Of a DNA stretch of 64,000 nucleotides, positions 42,870 through 52,253 are shown piece by piece (the stretch's first letter is position 1; each line of letters opens with the position of its first letter). Below the pieces are notes generated by a model. The model was not told the origin of the DNA. It saw nothing but the letters and a program-made list of their open reading frames with translations, and ran no database searches. This DNA comes from PALSA-612 sp963776375 (GTDB lineage Bacteria > Actinomycetota > Thermoleophilia > Gaiellales > Gaiellaceae). The stretch lies in NCBI GenBank assembly GCA_963776375.1, contig CAVZMF010000009.1, forward strand, positions 186,001-250,000. The letters are read 5' to 3'. The position numbers and the translations under genes are program-made.

Positions 42870-44095
42870 TTACGCGGACCCGAGGATCTCGCCCACGACG
42901 CGGTGGCCGGACTTGATCGCGCCCTCCTGCCCGCCCGGCCCCATCCGATCGTCGGTGTGCTCGCCCGCGAAGAAGACCGTGCCGCCGAGCGGCGCGCGGA
43001 TCAGCGGCAGCAGCGTGTCGCGCTGGTCACCGATCGGGGCCCGGGCGATGCAGCGCGACCACGGATCGTCGGTCCAGTCGGCGACCGTGCCGAACGTGCG
43101 CGTCACGGGGCTTCCGGTGACGAGCTCCATCGTCCTGTCGGCCTCGACCAGCACGGCCGCGTCGTCGAGCCCGCGCGGCTGGCGCTCACCGCTCAGGATG
43201 CTGACGACCACGATCGGCTCCCCGGGCTGGTCGGCCGACACGTCCAGGAACCAGTTCGGGAGCCGGTCGGTGAAGACACCCGGTCTTGATCGCGTCGCGC
43301 ACCGTGTCCGTCTCCGCGTACTGGATCCCGACGGCGGCGCCGTTGCCGTAGCGCAGCGAGACGAGGGCGCCGACCTTGTCGGGAGGCAGCGGCGGGTCCC
43401 AGCCGAGCTCGGTCGTCAGCGGGCCTGGCACGGCGACGACGAGCACATCGCCCTCGAGCGTCTCCCTCTCGGTCTCGACCGTCACGCCCGGGCCCGACCA
43501 ACCGATCGTGCGCACGGGCTGCTCCGAGGCGGACGTCGAGCCCCTCGGCGATCCGGCGCGGAAGCTGGTCGTTGCCGCCGGCGATCTGCATGAAGGTCTC
43601 CGGGCCGAGGTGGAGCGTGTGGGCGTCGACGTAGCGGAGCGGGATGGAGGGCTGGATCTGGATCAGCGCCTCGAGGAAGGCGTACGGGTTCGCGGACAGC
43701 TTCGCGCGCCGCGCCCACGCGGCGACGGTCTCGAACGGCACCGGCGGGACTTGCTCGTGCGCGGTGCCGAGCTCCTGGAAAGCCGCTCCGACCTCGTCCG
43801 TATCGAGGAGGCCGCCGCCGAAGAGCAGCGCCGGCAGCTCCGCACCGAAGGTGACCGCCGGGGTCAGGTCGAGCTCGAAGCGCCGGCAGAGCTCGAGGAT
43901 GTTCTCCTGGCCCTCGTAGAGGATCATCGCCCCGACGTCCGCGTATTGCCCGTCCTGGAACCCGTCGCGGACGGTGAGGACGCGGCCGCCCACTCGGTCG
44001 CGCGCCTCGAGGACGACGACCTCGTGGCCCGCCTCCTGCAGCCGCATGGCGGAGACCAGCCCCGAGAGACCGGCGCCGACGACGATGATCTTCAC
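42870..44095 (-). CDS. Flavin-containing monoamine oxidase family protein (two 1-bp insertions)
   Basis: GTG 44095; N-terminal Rossmann VVGAGLSGLVSAMRLQEAGH and EARDRVGGRV bind FAD. Extra bases near 43524 and 43280 break the frame; corrected length 407 residues (1226 minus 2 is 408 codons). The C-terminal FAD block GGTVFFAGEHTDDRMGPGG is complete. It would oxidise an amine to an imine with H2O2 formation. TAA stop lies 3 bp before the hydroxylase large-subunit start. Confidence 0.87.
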
Positions 44096-44929
44096 GACTC
44101 CTCCTTTCGCCGCTCGTCTGCGTCGGCTGATTCTCTCACCGACGGCCAGCCGGGTGCGCGGGCGGCCTCGGCTCCGGCGCGGCAGCCCTCGGCGAGGCCG
44201 TCGCCCAGCGTCGCGCCGCCGGCGAGCGAGACCAGCAGGGCGGCGGCGAAGGCGTCACCCGCGCCCGGCGCCTCCTGGAGCGCTCGCTCGGACGGCTCCG
44301 CCCGCTCCAGCCGCCCGTCGAGGATCGCGACAGCTCCGCGTGCGCCCTCGCGTCACGCACGCGAGCCGGTAGCGCGCGGCCAGGATCCGGACCGCCTCCT
44401 CGGGCCCCGTGCCGGTCAGGGCTCGGGCCTGCCGCTCGTTCGCGACCAGGGCGTTGCCGCCCTCGGGGAGCGCGGGCAGCGCCGCCGCGTCCAGCAGCAC
44501 CCAGTCTGCGCGGGCCTGCGCCAGGGCGGCGTCGAGCGTGGTGGACGGCAGGTAGCCCGAGACGAGCACGGCGTCGGCCGCCGGGAGCGGCGGGAGCATG
44601 GAGGGGTCGAGCGTGGCGTTCGCGCCCCGGTCGACGAGGAGCTCGCCGTCCGCGACGACGAACGTGCCGGTCGGGTTGGTCGGGTCGACGACGAAGAGCG
44701 GCTCGACGCCGCGCAGGACGAGCTCGGCGCGGAGCAGGCGGCCGCCCGCGTCGTCTCCGACCGACCCGATTGCGGTCGCCTTCGCGCCGAGAGACGCCGC
44801 CCAGGCGGCCGTGTTCGCAGCCGTCCCGCCGGGCGCGAGGCGGGCGATGGCGTCGTGTCCGCGGCCGGCGACGACGACGTCGACCATCAGGTCGCCGACG
44901 GCGACGAAACGGACGTGCTCCGCTGTCAC
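44092..44929 (-). CDS. PfkB-family carbohydrate kinase (one 1-bp insertion near 44350)
   Basis: GTG 44929. Substrate-side motif APGGTAANTAAWAASLGA and ATP-side motif APGAGDAFAAALLVSLAGG with catalytic Asp. The extra C in GACGCGAGGG shifts the frame just after ACVT; corrected length 278 residues. It phosphorylates a sugar, nucleoside or related alcohol. Overlaps the amine oxidase start as GTGA, so it is in the same operon. Confidence 0.85.
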
Positions 44930-44936
44930 GCCGTGC

Positions 44937-45362
44937 TCAGCCGCCGTCCGACCAGGGCCCCTGCCCGGCGATGCGGTCGACCGAGATCCTGGTGACGAAG
45001 CCGGGCGGCGGATCGGGCATGGGCGGGAAGACCGTGCCGGGGCCGACGTACACCTGGGCCAGCCGATGGAGCAGCTCCGGCGCGCCGCCCTCGGTGATGC
45101 GCGCACGGCCGTAGAGGACGGCGTAGTTCCGCATGCCGATCTCGTTCGCCCCGGGAGCCTCGAGCGAGAGCGCGACGGTCGGGTCGCGCCGGATGTTCCG
45201 CACCTTGCGGTGCTCGAACAGGTGGCCCGAGACGATCTCGTCTCCCTCGAGGCCGATCCAGACGATCGTCACCTGCGGGCTGCCGTCGGCGTTCAGCGTC
45301 ACCAGGTGCGCGAGCGGGCCGGACTCGATCAGCGTGCGCAGGCGGTCCGGGAGCGGGGCCAT
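44937..45362 (-). CDS. PPOX-class F420/FMN-dependent protein
   Basis: 141 residues: LVTLNADGSPQVTIVWIGLEG, SGHLFEHRKVRNIRRDPTVALS and RARITEGGAPELL. Same superfamily as the 10.4 kb protein but with different C-terminus (GTVFPPMPDPPPGF). Probably a flavin- or F420-binding reductase. Seven bp upstream of the kinase start. Confidence 0.86.
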   Translation of the reverse strand: MAPLPDRLRTLIESGPLAHLVTLNADGSPQVTIVWIGLEGDEIVSGHLFEHRKVRNIRRDPTVALSLEAPGANEIGMRNYAVLYGRARITEGGAPELLHRLAQVYVGPGTVFPPMPDPPPGFVTRISVDRIAGQGPWSDGG

Positions 45363-45374
45363 CGCTCGCGGAGT

Positions 45375-45689
45375 CTACGCAGGTTGGACGCGTTCGCTCG
45401 CGGCGGCAACCTGCTCGTCCGTCGGCCCGCCCGAGGGCAGGGCTCGGAACGCCTCGAGGACGGCGCGAGGATCGCGGCGGTGGCGCTTCGCCGCCATCGT
45501 CAGCGGCTCGTGGAACGCGCCGCCGCAGTGGGCGCACGGGAGCGAGAGCGTCGCCATCAACCGACCCGCCTCGCCGCCCGGGAACATGCGCAGGAGCTCC
45601 ACGATCGTGGTCGAGCCCTTGATCTCGTGCTGCGCCGCCTCGGCCTCCACGCCGCGTGCCCGCAGCCCGAGGACGCGCTGCTGCGTCAT
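45375..45689 (-). CDS. Hypothetical small protein with CxxC
   Basis: 104 residues; not recognised. Contains SLPCAHCGGAFHEPLT, a possible metal or redox CxxC with nearby His, between helical segments. Position between the LarA-like gene (10 bp) and the PPOX gene (12 bp) on the same strand supports real expression. No function proposed. Confidence 0.6.
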   Translation of the reverse strand: MTQQRVLGLRARGVEAEAAQHEIKGSTTIVELLRMFPGGEAGRLMATLSLPCAHCGGAFHEPLTMAAKRHRRDPRAVLEAFRALPSGGPTDEQVAAASERVQPA

Positions 45690-45699
45690 GCCGGCCAGT

Positions 45700-47103
45700 C
45701 TAGGCGAGCGTCTCGTGCGGGAAGCGCAGCGCCTCGGCGTCCATGCGCACCATGTTCGCCGGCAGCTGGTAGCGCGCGTACGGCAGCACGATCACCTTCG
45801 CGTCCGGCCCGTGCCGCTCCAGGGCCTCGCCGAACGCCTCGTCGAGCGACGTCGTCGCGTCGATGCCGATGTCGGCCGCCATCTCCAGGTTCTCGTCGAG
45901 CGTGACGAGCTTCAGGTGCTTGCGCGTCATCACCTCGTAGATCGGAACCCAGATGCAGCCGGCCCACATCTGGATCACCCGGCCGTGGATGTCGCGCAGC
46001 ACGCGCTCGTAGTTCGCGGGCGTCGGCGGCATGTACGGCTTCATCAGGTCCATCAGGGCCAGGCCGGGGAAGTCGCCGACCGCCGTGGACACGCCCGGCG
46101 AGGGCGACGTGTAGATGAGCGTGCCGCCGTCGCGGAGCACGAAGTCCGCGGACATGCAGCCCCATCCCGTGTGGAAGAACAGGTGGTCCGTGGGCGCGAA
46201 GACACCGCAGATCGCGATGTCCGCCTGCTCGCCCGGGTGCTCGTAGGCGTAGATCTCGTTGAAGCGCTCGATCGCCGTCCGGTGGGCGTGCGGATGAGCG
46301 CCGAAGATGCAGTCGATCACGCGGCCGCGGGTGTCGAGCAGCACGTTCATCGTGCACTGGAGGCCGCACATCGTCGCCACCTCGTCGATGTCCGAGCGCA
46401 TCGGGCCGGCGTAGGCGCCGTAGTGCGTCTGCGGCGAGGGCACGAAGGCGCAGTGGTTCGACTCGACCGTCTCGTCGGAGACGACGCCGGGGAGGATCAG
46501 CTTGCCGCCGCCGCCCGCGCCCCAGTGGTTCGCCTGCGCGTGGCCGATCGTGATCTTCAGGTCGCACTCGGCCACCGCCGTCAGCAGCCACACGGGCGTG
46601 CCGCGCGAGGATACGCCGACGTAGGAGTACGCCTCGGCGTTGCGCGGCTCGTTCTGGTGGAAGGGGATGCCCAGCCGCTCGAGCCGGGCGAGGTTGTCCG
46701 TGCCGATCTTCTGGTCGATGTCCGACTCGGACATCGGGAAGACCTTGCCGTTCGCGCAGGCGAGCACCGCCGGCTTGCCCGCTGCTTCGACCGCATCGAG
46801 CACCGCCGGCAGCAGCTTCGAGGACGGGGTGGGACGGAACTGGTTGTCGATCACGATCGCGACCTTCGTTGCCGACTCGAGCAGTTCGGAGAAGCGCGGC
46901 CCGGAGACGGGCGACTCGAGCGCCGCCCGCGCGGCCTCGGTCGCGTCGCCGACGGGATCGGGCTCGTCGGGGTAGATCGCCGCGAGCAGGTTCGCGTCCG
47001 GCACCTCGAGCTCGAGCGACTCGCGCGAGACCTTGGTCTCGTCGTCCGCGGCGCCGATCGTCAGCGGGTCGAGGGACTCGAACGGAATCGTCAGCTTCGG
47101 CAT
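45700..47103 (-). CDS. LarA/DUF2088-family protein (nickel-pincer racemase-like)
   Basis: 467 residues from ATG 47103 with GGGGAG upstream. The N-terminal domain has IVIDNQFRPTP, equivalent to the LarA DDxTRPTP block; the central GHAQANHWGAGGGGKLILPG carries the Lys that binds the pyridinium nickel cofactor in LarA, and SNH follows. LarA homologues racemise or epimerise 2-hydroxy acids. The cofactor genes larB, larC and larE are not in the window. Confidence 0.83.
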   Translation of the reverse strand: MPKLTIPFESLDPLTIGAADDETKVSRESLELEVPDANLLAAIYPDEPDPVGDATEAARAALESPVSGPRFSELLESATKVAIVIDNQFRPTPSSKLLPAVLDAVEAAGKPAVLACANGKVFPMSESDIDQKIGTDNLARLERLGIPFHQNEPRNAEAYSYVGVSSRGTPVWLLTAVAECDLKITIGHAQANHWGAGGGGKLILPGVVSDETVESNHCAFVPSPQTHYGAYAGPMRSDIDEVATMCGLQCTMNVLLDTRGRVIDCIFGAHPHAHRTAIERFNEIYAYEHPGEQADIAICGVFAPTDHLFFHTGWGCMSADFVLRDGGTLIYTSPSPGVSTAVGDFPGLALMDLMKPYMPPTPANYERVLRDIHGRVIQMWAGCIWVPIYEVMTRKHLKLVTLDENLEMAADIGIDATTSLDEAFGEALERHGPDAKVIVLPYARYQLPANMVRMDAEALRFPHETLA

Positions 47104-47143
47104 CGGGCTCCCCCTGTCTCGGACGGAACGGCTCGAGACGATT

Positions 47144-48022
47144 CTAGGACGGACGGCGCACCCAGTCACCCGCCTGAAGCGACTCGAGGAAGGCGCTCGC
47201 GAGCGGCGACCACTCGCTGCGCGTGTAGGCGGCGAGCTCGCGCAGTACCGGCGGGTCGAGGCGGACGACTGTCTCGAGGTCAGGCGAAACGACGTTGTCG
47301 GGCACCATCGCCGGCCCGAGCCCGGCGGCGGCGAGCCGCGTGGCCGCCTCCACCTGCGTGGTGCGCACGGCGACGCGCGGCTGGAAGCCGGCCCGGTGGC
47401 ACGCCGCGTCGACGACGTCCGTCAGGCCGTGGCCGGGCTGGAACAGGATCCAGCTGCGGTCGGCGAGCATCTCGAGGCGGGCGGTCTTCTCGCCGGCCAG
47501 GGGGTCGGTCGGAGGCAGGACGACGACGAGCTCCTCGAAGCCCAGCCGCACCACCGGGCCCTGCCAGCCTTCCGGCACGGGGCCGAGGGCGATGTCGCCG
47601 ACGCCTGCGCGGACCTCCTCTTCGAGCAGCGTTCTGTGCGTGTACTCGCGCATGCGAATCGCAACGTCGGGGTGGCGCTCGGTCCAGCGCGCGATCGCGC
47701 GCGGGAGGATCCCGACGGCCAGCGAGAGCAGCGTGGCGACCTCGAGCTCGCCGGCCTCGAGGCCGAACGCGCGCCGGGCGGCCGTCTCGGCACGCTCCGC
47801 GGCCCGGACCGCAGCCCGTGCTTCCGGGAGGAGGGCGCGACCGGCCGGCGTCAGCCGGACTCCCCGCGGCAGCCGCTCGAGCAAGGGGCCTCCGACCTCG
47901 GCTTCGAGCGTCCGGATCTGCTGCGACAGCGACGGTTGGGTGATCCCGAGCCGCCGCGCCGCCTTCGTGAACGAGCCCTCCTCGACGACTGCGAGCAGCG
48001 AACCGAGCCGGCGCAGATCCAT
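47144..48022 (-). CDS. LysR-family transcriptional regulator
   Basis: 292 residues. HTH residues ~1-60: FTKAARRLGITQPSLSQQIR; effector domain from ~90 with GDIALGPVPEG. It stands directly upstream of the LarA-like gene on the same strand and is divergent from the VOC/ABC operon. The perfect T-N11-A inverted repeat at its start codon suggests autoregulation and control of one or both operons. Confidence 0.93.
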   Translation of the reverse strand: MDLRRLGSLLAVVEEGSFTKAARRLGITQPSLSQQIRTLEAEVGGPLLERLPRGVRLTPAGRALLPEARAAVRAAERAETAARRAFGLEAGELEVATLLSLAVGILPRAIARWTERHPDVAIRMREYTHRTLLEEEVRAGVGDIALGPVPEGWQGPVVRLGFEELVVVLPPTDPLAGEKTARLEMLADRSWILFQPGHGLTDVVDAACHRAGFQPRVAVRTTQVEAATRLAAAGLGPAMVPDNVVSPDLETVVRLDPPVLRELAAYTRSEWSPLASAFLESLQAGDWVRRPS

Positions 48023-48036
48023 AGGCTGAGCCTATA
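48022..48036. promoter_or_regulatory. Probable LysR operator (T-N11-A palindrome)
   Basis: ATAGGCT-G-AGCCTAT, a perfect 7-bp inverted repeat containing TAGGCTGAGCCTA, exactly T-N11-A. Its first base is the first base of the LysR start codon read on the minus strand. Placed in the 76-bp divergent gap. Confidence 0.75.
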
Positions 48037-48098
48037 GCGCCGAGAGCCCGGACGCCTGTTGCGTTTTTCCCACCTCCGGTCCTAAGATCACGGCACGG

Positions 48099-48587
48099 GT
48101 GGGAGCTCAGCGCGTCAACCACGTGTCCGTTCATGCGAACGACCTCGAGGAGTCCGCGGGCTTCTACGAGGAGCTGTTCGGGATGGAGCGCGTCGCGACG
48201 CCGCTCTTCCCGCACACCCGGGTGCTCTGGCTCCGGCTCGGCGACCAGCAGGTCCACCTGTTCGAGCATCAGGGCGAGGCTCCCCGGGCCCATCACTTCG
48301 GGCTCGACGTCGACGACTTCGAGTCCGTCTACCGGAGGGCGAAGGACGGCGGCCACGTCGACGAGGAGGGCTACTACAGCTCCGTCTGGGCGCATCCCGC
48401 GGGCTGGGTGCAGATGTACCTGCGCGATCCGGCCGGCAACCTGGTCGAGGTCGACTGGCCGGACGTGACCACGCTCGACCCGTCGATCGTCGCCGACATC
48501 CGCGCGCTCGGCGACGAGGTCGAGCAGACGGGCGACGCGGCGGTCGCCTCCCTGTATTCGCCGGTGAGCGTCGGGAAGCGGCCGTGA
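48099..48587 (+). CDS. VOC-family (glyoxalase/dioxygenase fold) protein
   Basis: 162 residues from GTG 48099. Two beta-alpha-beta-beta-beta modules with metal ligands His (RVNHVSVHA), His (AHHFGLDVDD) and Glu (PAGNLVEVDWPD). Could be a ring-cleavage dioxygenase, epimerase or lyase. It heads the long plus-strand operon and overlaps the permease start as GTGA, so it likely acts on the imported compound. Confidence 0.86.
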   Translation: MGAQRVNHVSVHANDLEESAGFYEELFGMERVATPLFPHTRVLWLRLGDQQVHLFEHQGEAPRAHHFGLDVDDFESVYRRAKDGGHVDEEGYYSSVWAHPAGWVQMYLRDPAGNLVEVDWPDVTTLDPSIVADIRALGDEVEQTGDAAVASLYSPVSVGKRP

Positions 48588-49684
48588 GCACGCAGGAGGG
48601 GATCGCGACGACGGTGCGGCTGAAGCGCTACCAGGCCCGGGTCTCCCGGCACACCGCCGCGGTGCTCGGCGTGGCGCTCGTCGGCCTGATCGCCGGATGG
48701 GTCGTGTACAAGGCCTTCGGAAGCGGGTTCTCGTCGACCGGCGGCGGGCCGCTCTTCGTCCAGGTGACGCTGAACGGCCTCACGATCGCCGGCCTCTACT
48801 TCCTCGTCGCCAGCGGCTTCACGCTCATCTTCGGGCTGATGCGCATCGTGAACATGGCGTACGGCTCGCTGTACCTGCTCGGCGGCTACATCGCCTTCTC
48901 GCTCCAGGAGGACTTCTCCGGCTCCGCAGGCGCCTCGACGTCCGGGTTCGGCAGCGGCTCCGTCACCGTCGGGGAGTGGATCCTCCCGCTCCTGCTCGCG
49001 TGCCTGTGCACGGGCCTGACCGGCCTCTTCATCCACCAGGTCTTCCTGCGCTGGAACCAGGGGCAGGAACTCCGGCAGGCATTGATCACGATCGCGCTCT
49101 CGATCATCGCCGCCGACCAGATGCTGGCGCACTTCGGCGGCATCGCCGAGGACATCAAGCTGCCGACGTCGATCGACCACGGCTTCGACATCGGCCTCTA
49201 CGGGCTCTCGTACCCGCTGTTCCGGCTGATCGTCCTCCTGGTCGCCGTGGGTCTCGCGATCGTCATGTTCCTCGTGTTTCGCATGACGCGCTTCGGGATG
49301 ATCGTCCGCGCGGGTGTCGACGACGCGGCGATGGTCTCCGCGATGGGCATCAACATCCAGGTCGTCTTCGCCGCCACGTTTTTCATCGGTTCCGCACTGG
49401 CCGGGCTCGGCGGCGTGTTCGGGGGGACGATGGTCGCGCTCGGGCCAGGCGAGGACCAGGACTTCCTGCTCAAGGCGCTGATCGTCGTCATCATCGGGGG
49501 CATGGGCAGCCTCCTCGGCGCCGCCGTGGGGGCTGCGCTTCTGGGGCTCGTCGAGGCGTACTCCCAGACCTACCTGGTCTTCGGGAACGACGACTACACC
49601 TATCTGTCCATCGTGCTCACGTTCGGCCTTTTGATCGCGATCCTCGCGCTGCGGCCGCAGGGGCTCTTCGGGCGACCAGGGTGA
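48584..49684 (+). CDS. livH: Branched-chain amino acid-type ABC permease (LivH family)
   Basis: 366 residues with about nine transmembrane helices. Family blocks: TIAGLYFLVASGFTLIFGLMRIVNMAYG, FGMIVRAGVDDAAMVSAMGIN and IGGMGSLLGAAVGA in sequence. Compared with E. coli LivH it has a ~60-residue N-terminal extension (one extra helix). Works with the LivM-type permease and two ATPases downstream. Confidence 0.92.
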   Translation: MSTQEGIATTVRLKRYQARVSRHTAAVLGVALVGLIAGWVVYKAFGSGFSSTGGGPLFVQVTLNGLTIAGLYFLVASGFTLIFGLMRIVNMAYGSLYLLGGYIAFSLQEDFSGSAGASTSGFGSGSVTVGEWILPLLLACLCTGLTGLFIHQVFLRWNQGQELRQALITIALSIIAADQMLAHFGGIAEDIKLPTSIDHGFDIGLYGLSYPLFRLIVLLVAVGLAIVMFLVFRMTRFGMIVRAGVDDAAMVSAMGINIQVVFAATFFIGSALAGLGGVFGGTMVALGPGEDQDFLLKALIVVIIGGMGSLLGAAVGAALLGLVEAYSQTYLVFGNDDYTYLSIVLTFGLLIAILALRPQGLFGRPG

Positions 49685-50757
49685 CCCGGGCTCGTCTCGT
49701 CACGTGGGTTCCCGCGGGGATCGCGATCGTGATCCTCGCGATTCTGCCGCTGATCTCGTCGAACTTCTTCACGAGCACGATCGGCGTGAGGTCGCTCTGG
49801 CTCGGCATCGCGGCGGCGAGCCTCATCTTCCTCTCCGGCTACGGAGGGATGGTCTCGCTCGCCCAGGCGGCCCTGTACGGCATTGCCGGCTTCGCGATGG
49901 GAAACCTCGTGGCCGCCGACGGAGGCGCCTTGCACAACCACCTGTTCGGCATCGGTCTCGGCGACAACTGGGGCGCGTGGTGGGGAGCGATCGGCGGCAT
50001 CCTGATCGCGACGATCGTCGGCCTGGGGTTCGGGGCGATCGCGAGCCGGAGCTACGGCATCTACTTCCTGATGCTCACGCTCGCGCTCGGAGTGCTCGCC
50101 TATTACTTCTTCGGACAGGTCGAGCAACTGTCGGGATTCGGAGGCATCAACAGCGTGCGACCCCCGCACGTGCTCGGCGACCCTGTCACCCGACCCGATC
50201 CTCTCTACTACACGGCGCTGATCGCGTCCGCCTTCGTCTATCTGCTGATGCGCTACCTCGTCAGGACGCCGTTCGGGCTCGCGCTCCAGGGGATCCGCGA
50301 CGACCCCGCCCGCATGCGGTCGCTCGGGTACAACGTCGTGCTCCATCGCGCGCTCGCGTTCGGCTTCGGCGCCTTCGTGGCGGGGATCGCCGGTGTTCTG
50401 AGCGTCTGGTACAACACGCAGATCTCGCCCGGGTCGATCGACCTCACGCGGACGATCGACGTGCTCGCGATCGCCGTCGTCGGCGGGATCTTCAGGCTCG
50501 AGGGCGCGTGGGTCGGAGCCTTCGCGTTCACCCTCGTCGACTACGCGGTGAAGCGCTGGCTCCCCGACCTCCAGATCTTCGGCGGCTCGTTCAACGGCGT
50601 GCAACGGTTCGAGACCTGGTTCGGGATCATTTTTCTTGTCATCATCTTGCTCTCCCCGGGTGGGCTGATGGGTCTGTGGACGTCGTTCACCGACCGGCTC
50701 GAGCGGACGCTCCCAGGGGAGGCAGCGGCGGGGACTGCCGTCGCCGAGAAGACGTGA
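49681..50757 (+). CDS. livM: Branched-chain amino acid-type ABC permease (LivM family)
   Basis: 358 residues, ~9 helices, GTG 49681 overlapping livH stop. Markers: LSGYGGMVSLAQAALYGI, LVRTPFGLALQGIRDDPARM and VVGGIFRLEGAWVG. Partner of LivH for hydrophobic acid or amide uptake. 88 bp separate it from the binding-protein gene, perhaps with a secondary promoter. Confidence 0.92.
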   Translation: MTRARLVTWVPAGIAIVILAILPLISSNFFTSTIGVRSLWLGIAAASLIFLSGYGGMVSLAQAALYGIAGFAMGNLVAADGGALHNHLFGIGLGDNWGAWWGAIGGILIATIVGLGFGAIASRSYGIYFLMLTLALGVLAYYFFGQVEQLSGFGGINSVRPPHVLGDPVTRPDPLYYTALIASAFVYLLMRYLVRTPFGLALQGIRDDPARMRSLGYNVVLHRALAFGFGAFVAGIAGVLSVWYNTQISPGSIDLTRTIDVLAIAVVGGIFRLEGAWVGAFAFTLVDYAVKRWLPDLQIFGGSFNGVQRFETWFGIIFLVIILLSPGGLMGLWTSFTDRLERTLPGEAAAGTAVAEKT

Positions 50758-50845
50758 CCATCGGAAAGGAGGCCGGGTAGGAGGGATCAGCAGGCAGGCT
50801 AGGGCGGTATCCGAAACTTCGTGATTCGCAAAGGGAGGGCAGTTC

Positions 50846-52231
50846 ATGAGTTACGTGAGGAAGCGCAGCCGGCGGTTCTGGCTTCCGCTGTCGGTGGTGA
50901 CGGCCCTGTGCGTGGCCGTCGCCATGTTCGCGGCGACGTCCAGCATCGGCGCGACCAAGGCATCGACGATCAAGATCGGGTTCATCTCGACCTGCAAGGG
51001 GCCGTTCGCACCCTTCTACGACGCGACGCTGCTCGGCGCGACGGTCGCGATGATCGACGCCGGCGGCAAGCCGGCGGGCGGCAAGCCGAGCCTGGGCGTG
51101 AAGGGCCTCGTCATCGGCGGGCACCCGATCAAGCAGTACTTCGGTTGCTCGGACGCGACCCCGGACGTCGCTCTGGCCGAGGCCCGGCGACTCGTCGAGC
51201 AGGTCGGAGTCGACATCCTGATCGCACCGCTTTCGGGATCCGAGGGGATCGCGATCGCGCGCTACTCGAAGACGCAGCCGAAGAAGACGTTCCTGAACGG
51301 CACCTCGGGCGCGCAGGACACGACGCTCAAGGTGCGGTCGCCGAACTTCTTCCGGTTCCACACCGACGGTGCGCAGTGGATGGCGGGGATGGGCGACTAC
51401 GCCTACAACACGCTCAAGCTGCACACCGTGGTCACGATCGGCGACGACTACGACTTCCCGTACACGCAGACGGCCGGCTTCGTGGCCGAGTTCTGCTCGC
51501 TCGGCGGGAAGATCCCGAAGCGCATCTGGCCGCCGCTGGGCACGAAGGACTACTCGTCCTACATCGCCCAGATCCCGAAGAGCGGCATCGACGGCTTCTA
51601 CCTGACCGTGGGCGGTACGGGCACGGTCGCGTTCGTGAAGGAGTACCTGCAGCAGTCGACCGGCAACCTGTCGAAGAAGATCATCTTCGGCTCGGTCGCC
51701 CTCGACCCGATCGTGGTCGCGCAGCTCGGCGACCGGGTGGTCGGCGGCGTGACCGGAACCGACATGGCGGGTGATTCGGGCAACCCGCTGACGAAGAAGT
51801 TCCTCGCCGAGTCGCAGAAGTACTACCCGAAGCTCGGGGCGGCCGCGGCGAGCAGCCTCTTCGCTGCGGACTACTGGATGAACACATGGCCGGTCATGCT
51901 CGCTCTCAAGCAGATCGGCGGCGACCTGTCCGGTGGCCAGTCCAAGCTCCACAACGCCCTGAACGCGATCGGCAAGGCCGGGCTGAACACGCCCGAGGGC
52001 TTCGTGAAGCTCGACAAGAACCGCCAGGCAATCGGCAACAACTACCTGATCAAGCTCGTCAAGCTGCCGGGGACGTACAAGACCATCCGCACGATCCCGA
52101 ACGTCTCGCAGTCATTCGACGGGTCCTTCACGACATCGACTCCGACGCCGTCGCGGACCTCTCCGCCGTGCGTCAAGAAGAAGCCGCCGTCGTGGGTGGG
52201 TCACTACAAGGTAGGGCCGCCGAAGAAGTAG
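50846..52231 (+). CDS. livK: ABC transporter substrate-binding protein (LivK family)
   Basis: 461 residues; strong GGGAGGGCAG ribosome site. Twin-Arg/Lys rich N-terminus and hydrophobic signal residues ~10-35. Periplasmic-binding-protein type I fold (STIKIGFISTCKGPFAPFYD, IAPLSGSEGIAIARY, VVTIGDDYDFPYT, DGFYLTVGGTGTVAFVKEY). C-terminal tail is Pro/Ser/Thr and Lys rich. Ligand unknown; operon content argues for an aromatic or cyclic acid rather than leucine. Confidence 0.9.
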   Translation: MSYVRKRSRRFWLPLSVVTALCVAVAMFAATSSIGATKASTIKIGFISTCKGPFAPFYDATLLGATVAMIDAGGKPAGGKPSLGVKGLVIGGHPIKQYFGCSDATPDVALAEARRLVEQVGVDILIAPLSGSEGIAIARYSKTQPKKTFLNGTSGAQDTTLKVRSPNFFRFHTDGAQWMAGMGDYAYNTLKLHTVVTIGDDYDFPYTQTAGFVAEFCSLGGKIPKRIWPPLGTKDYSSYIAQIPKSGIDGFYLTVGGTGTVAFVKEYLQQSTGNLSKKIIFGSVALDPIVVAQLGDRVVGGVTGTDMAGDSGNPLTKKFLAESQKYYPKLGAAAASSLFAADYWMNTWPVMLALKQIGGDLSGGQSKLHNALNAIGKAGLNTPEGFVKLDKNRQAIGNNYLIKLVKLPGTYKTIRTIPNVSQSFDGSFTTSTPTPSRTSPPCVKKKPPSWVGHYKVGPPKK

Positions 52232-52253
52232 CAAGGCGAATGCCGATCCAGGC

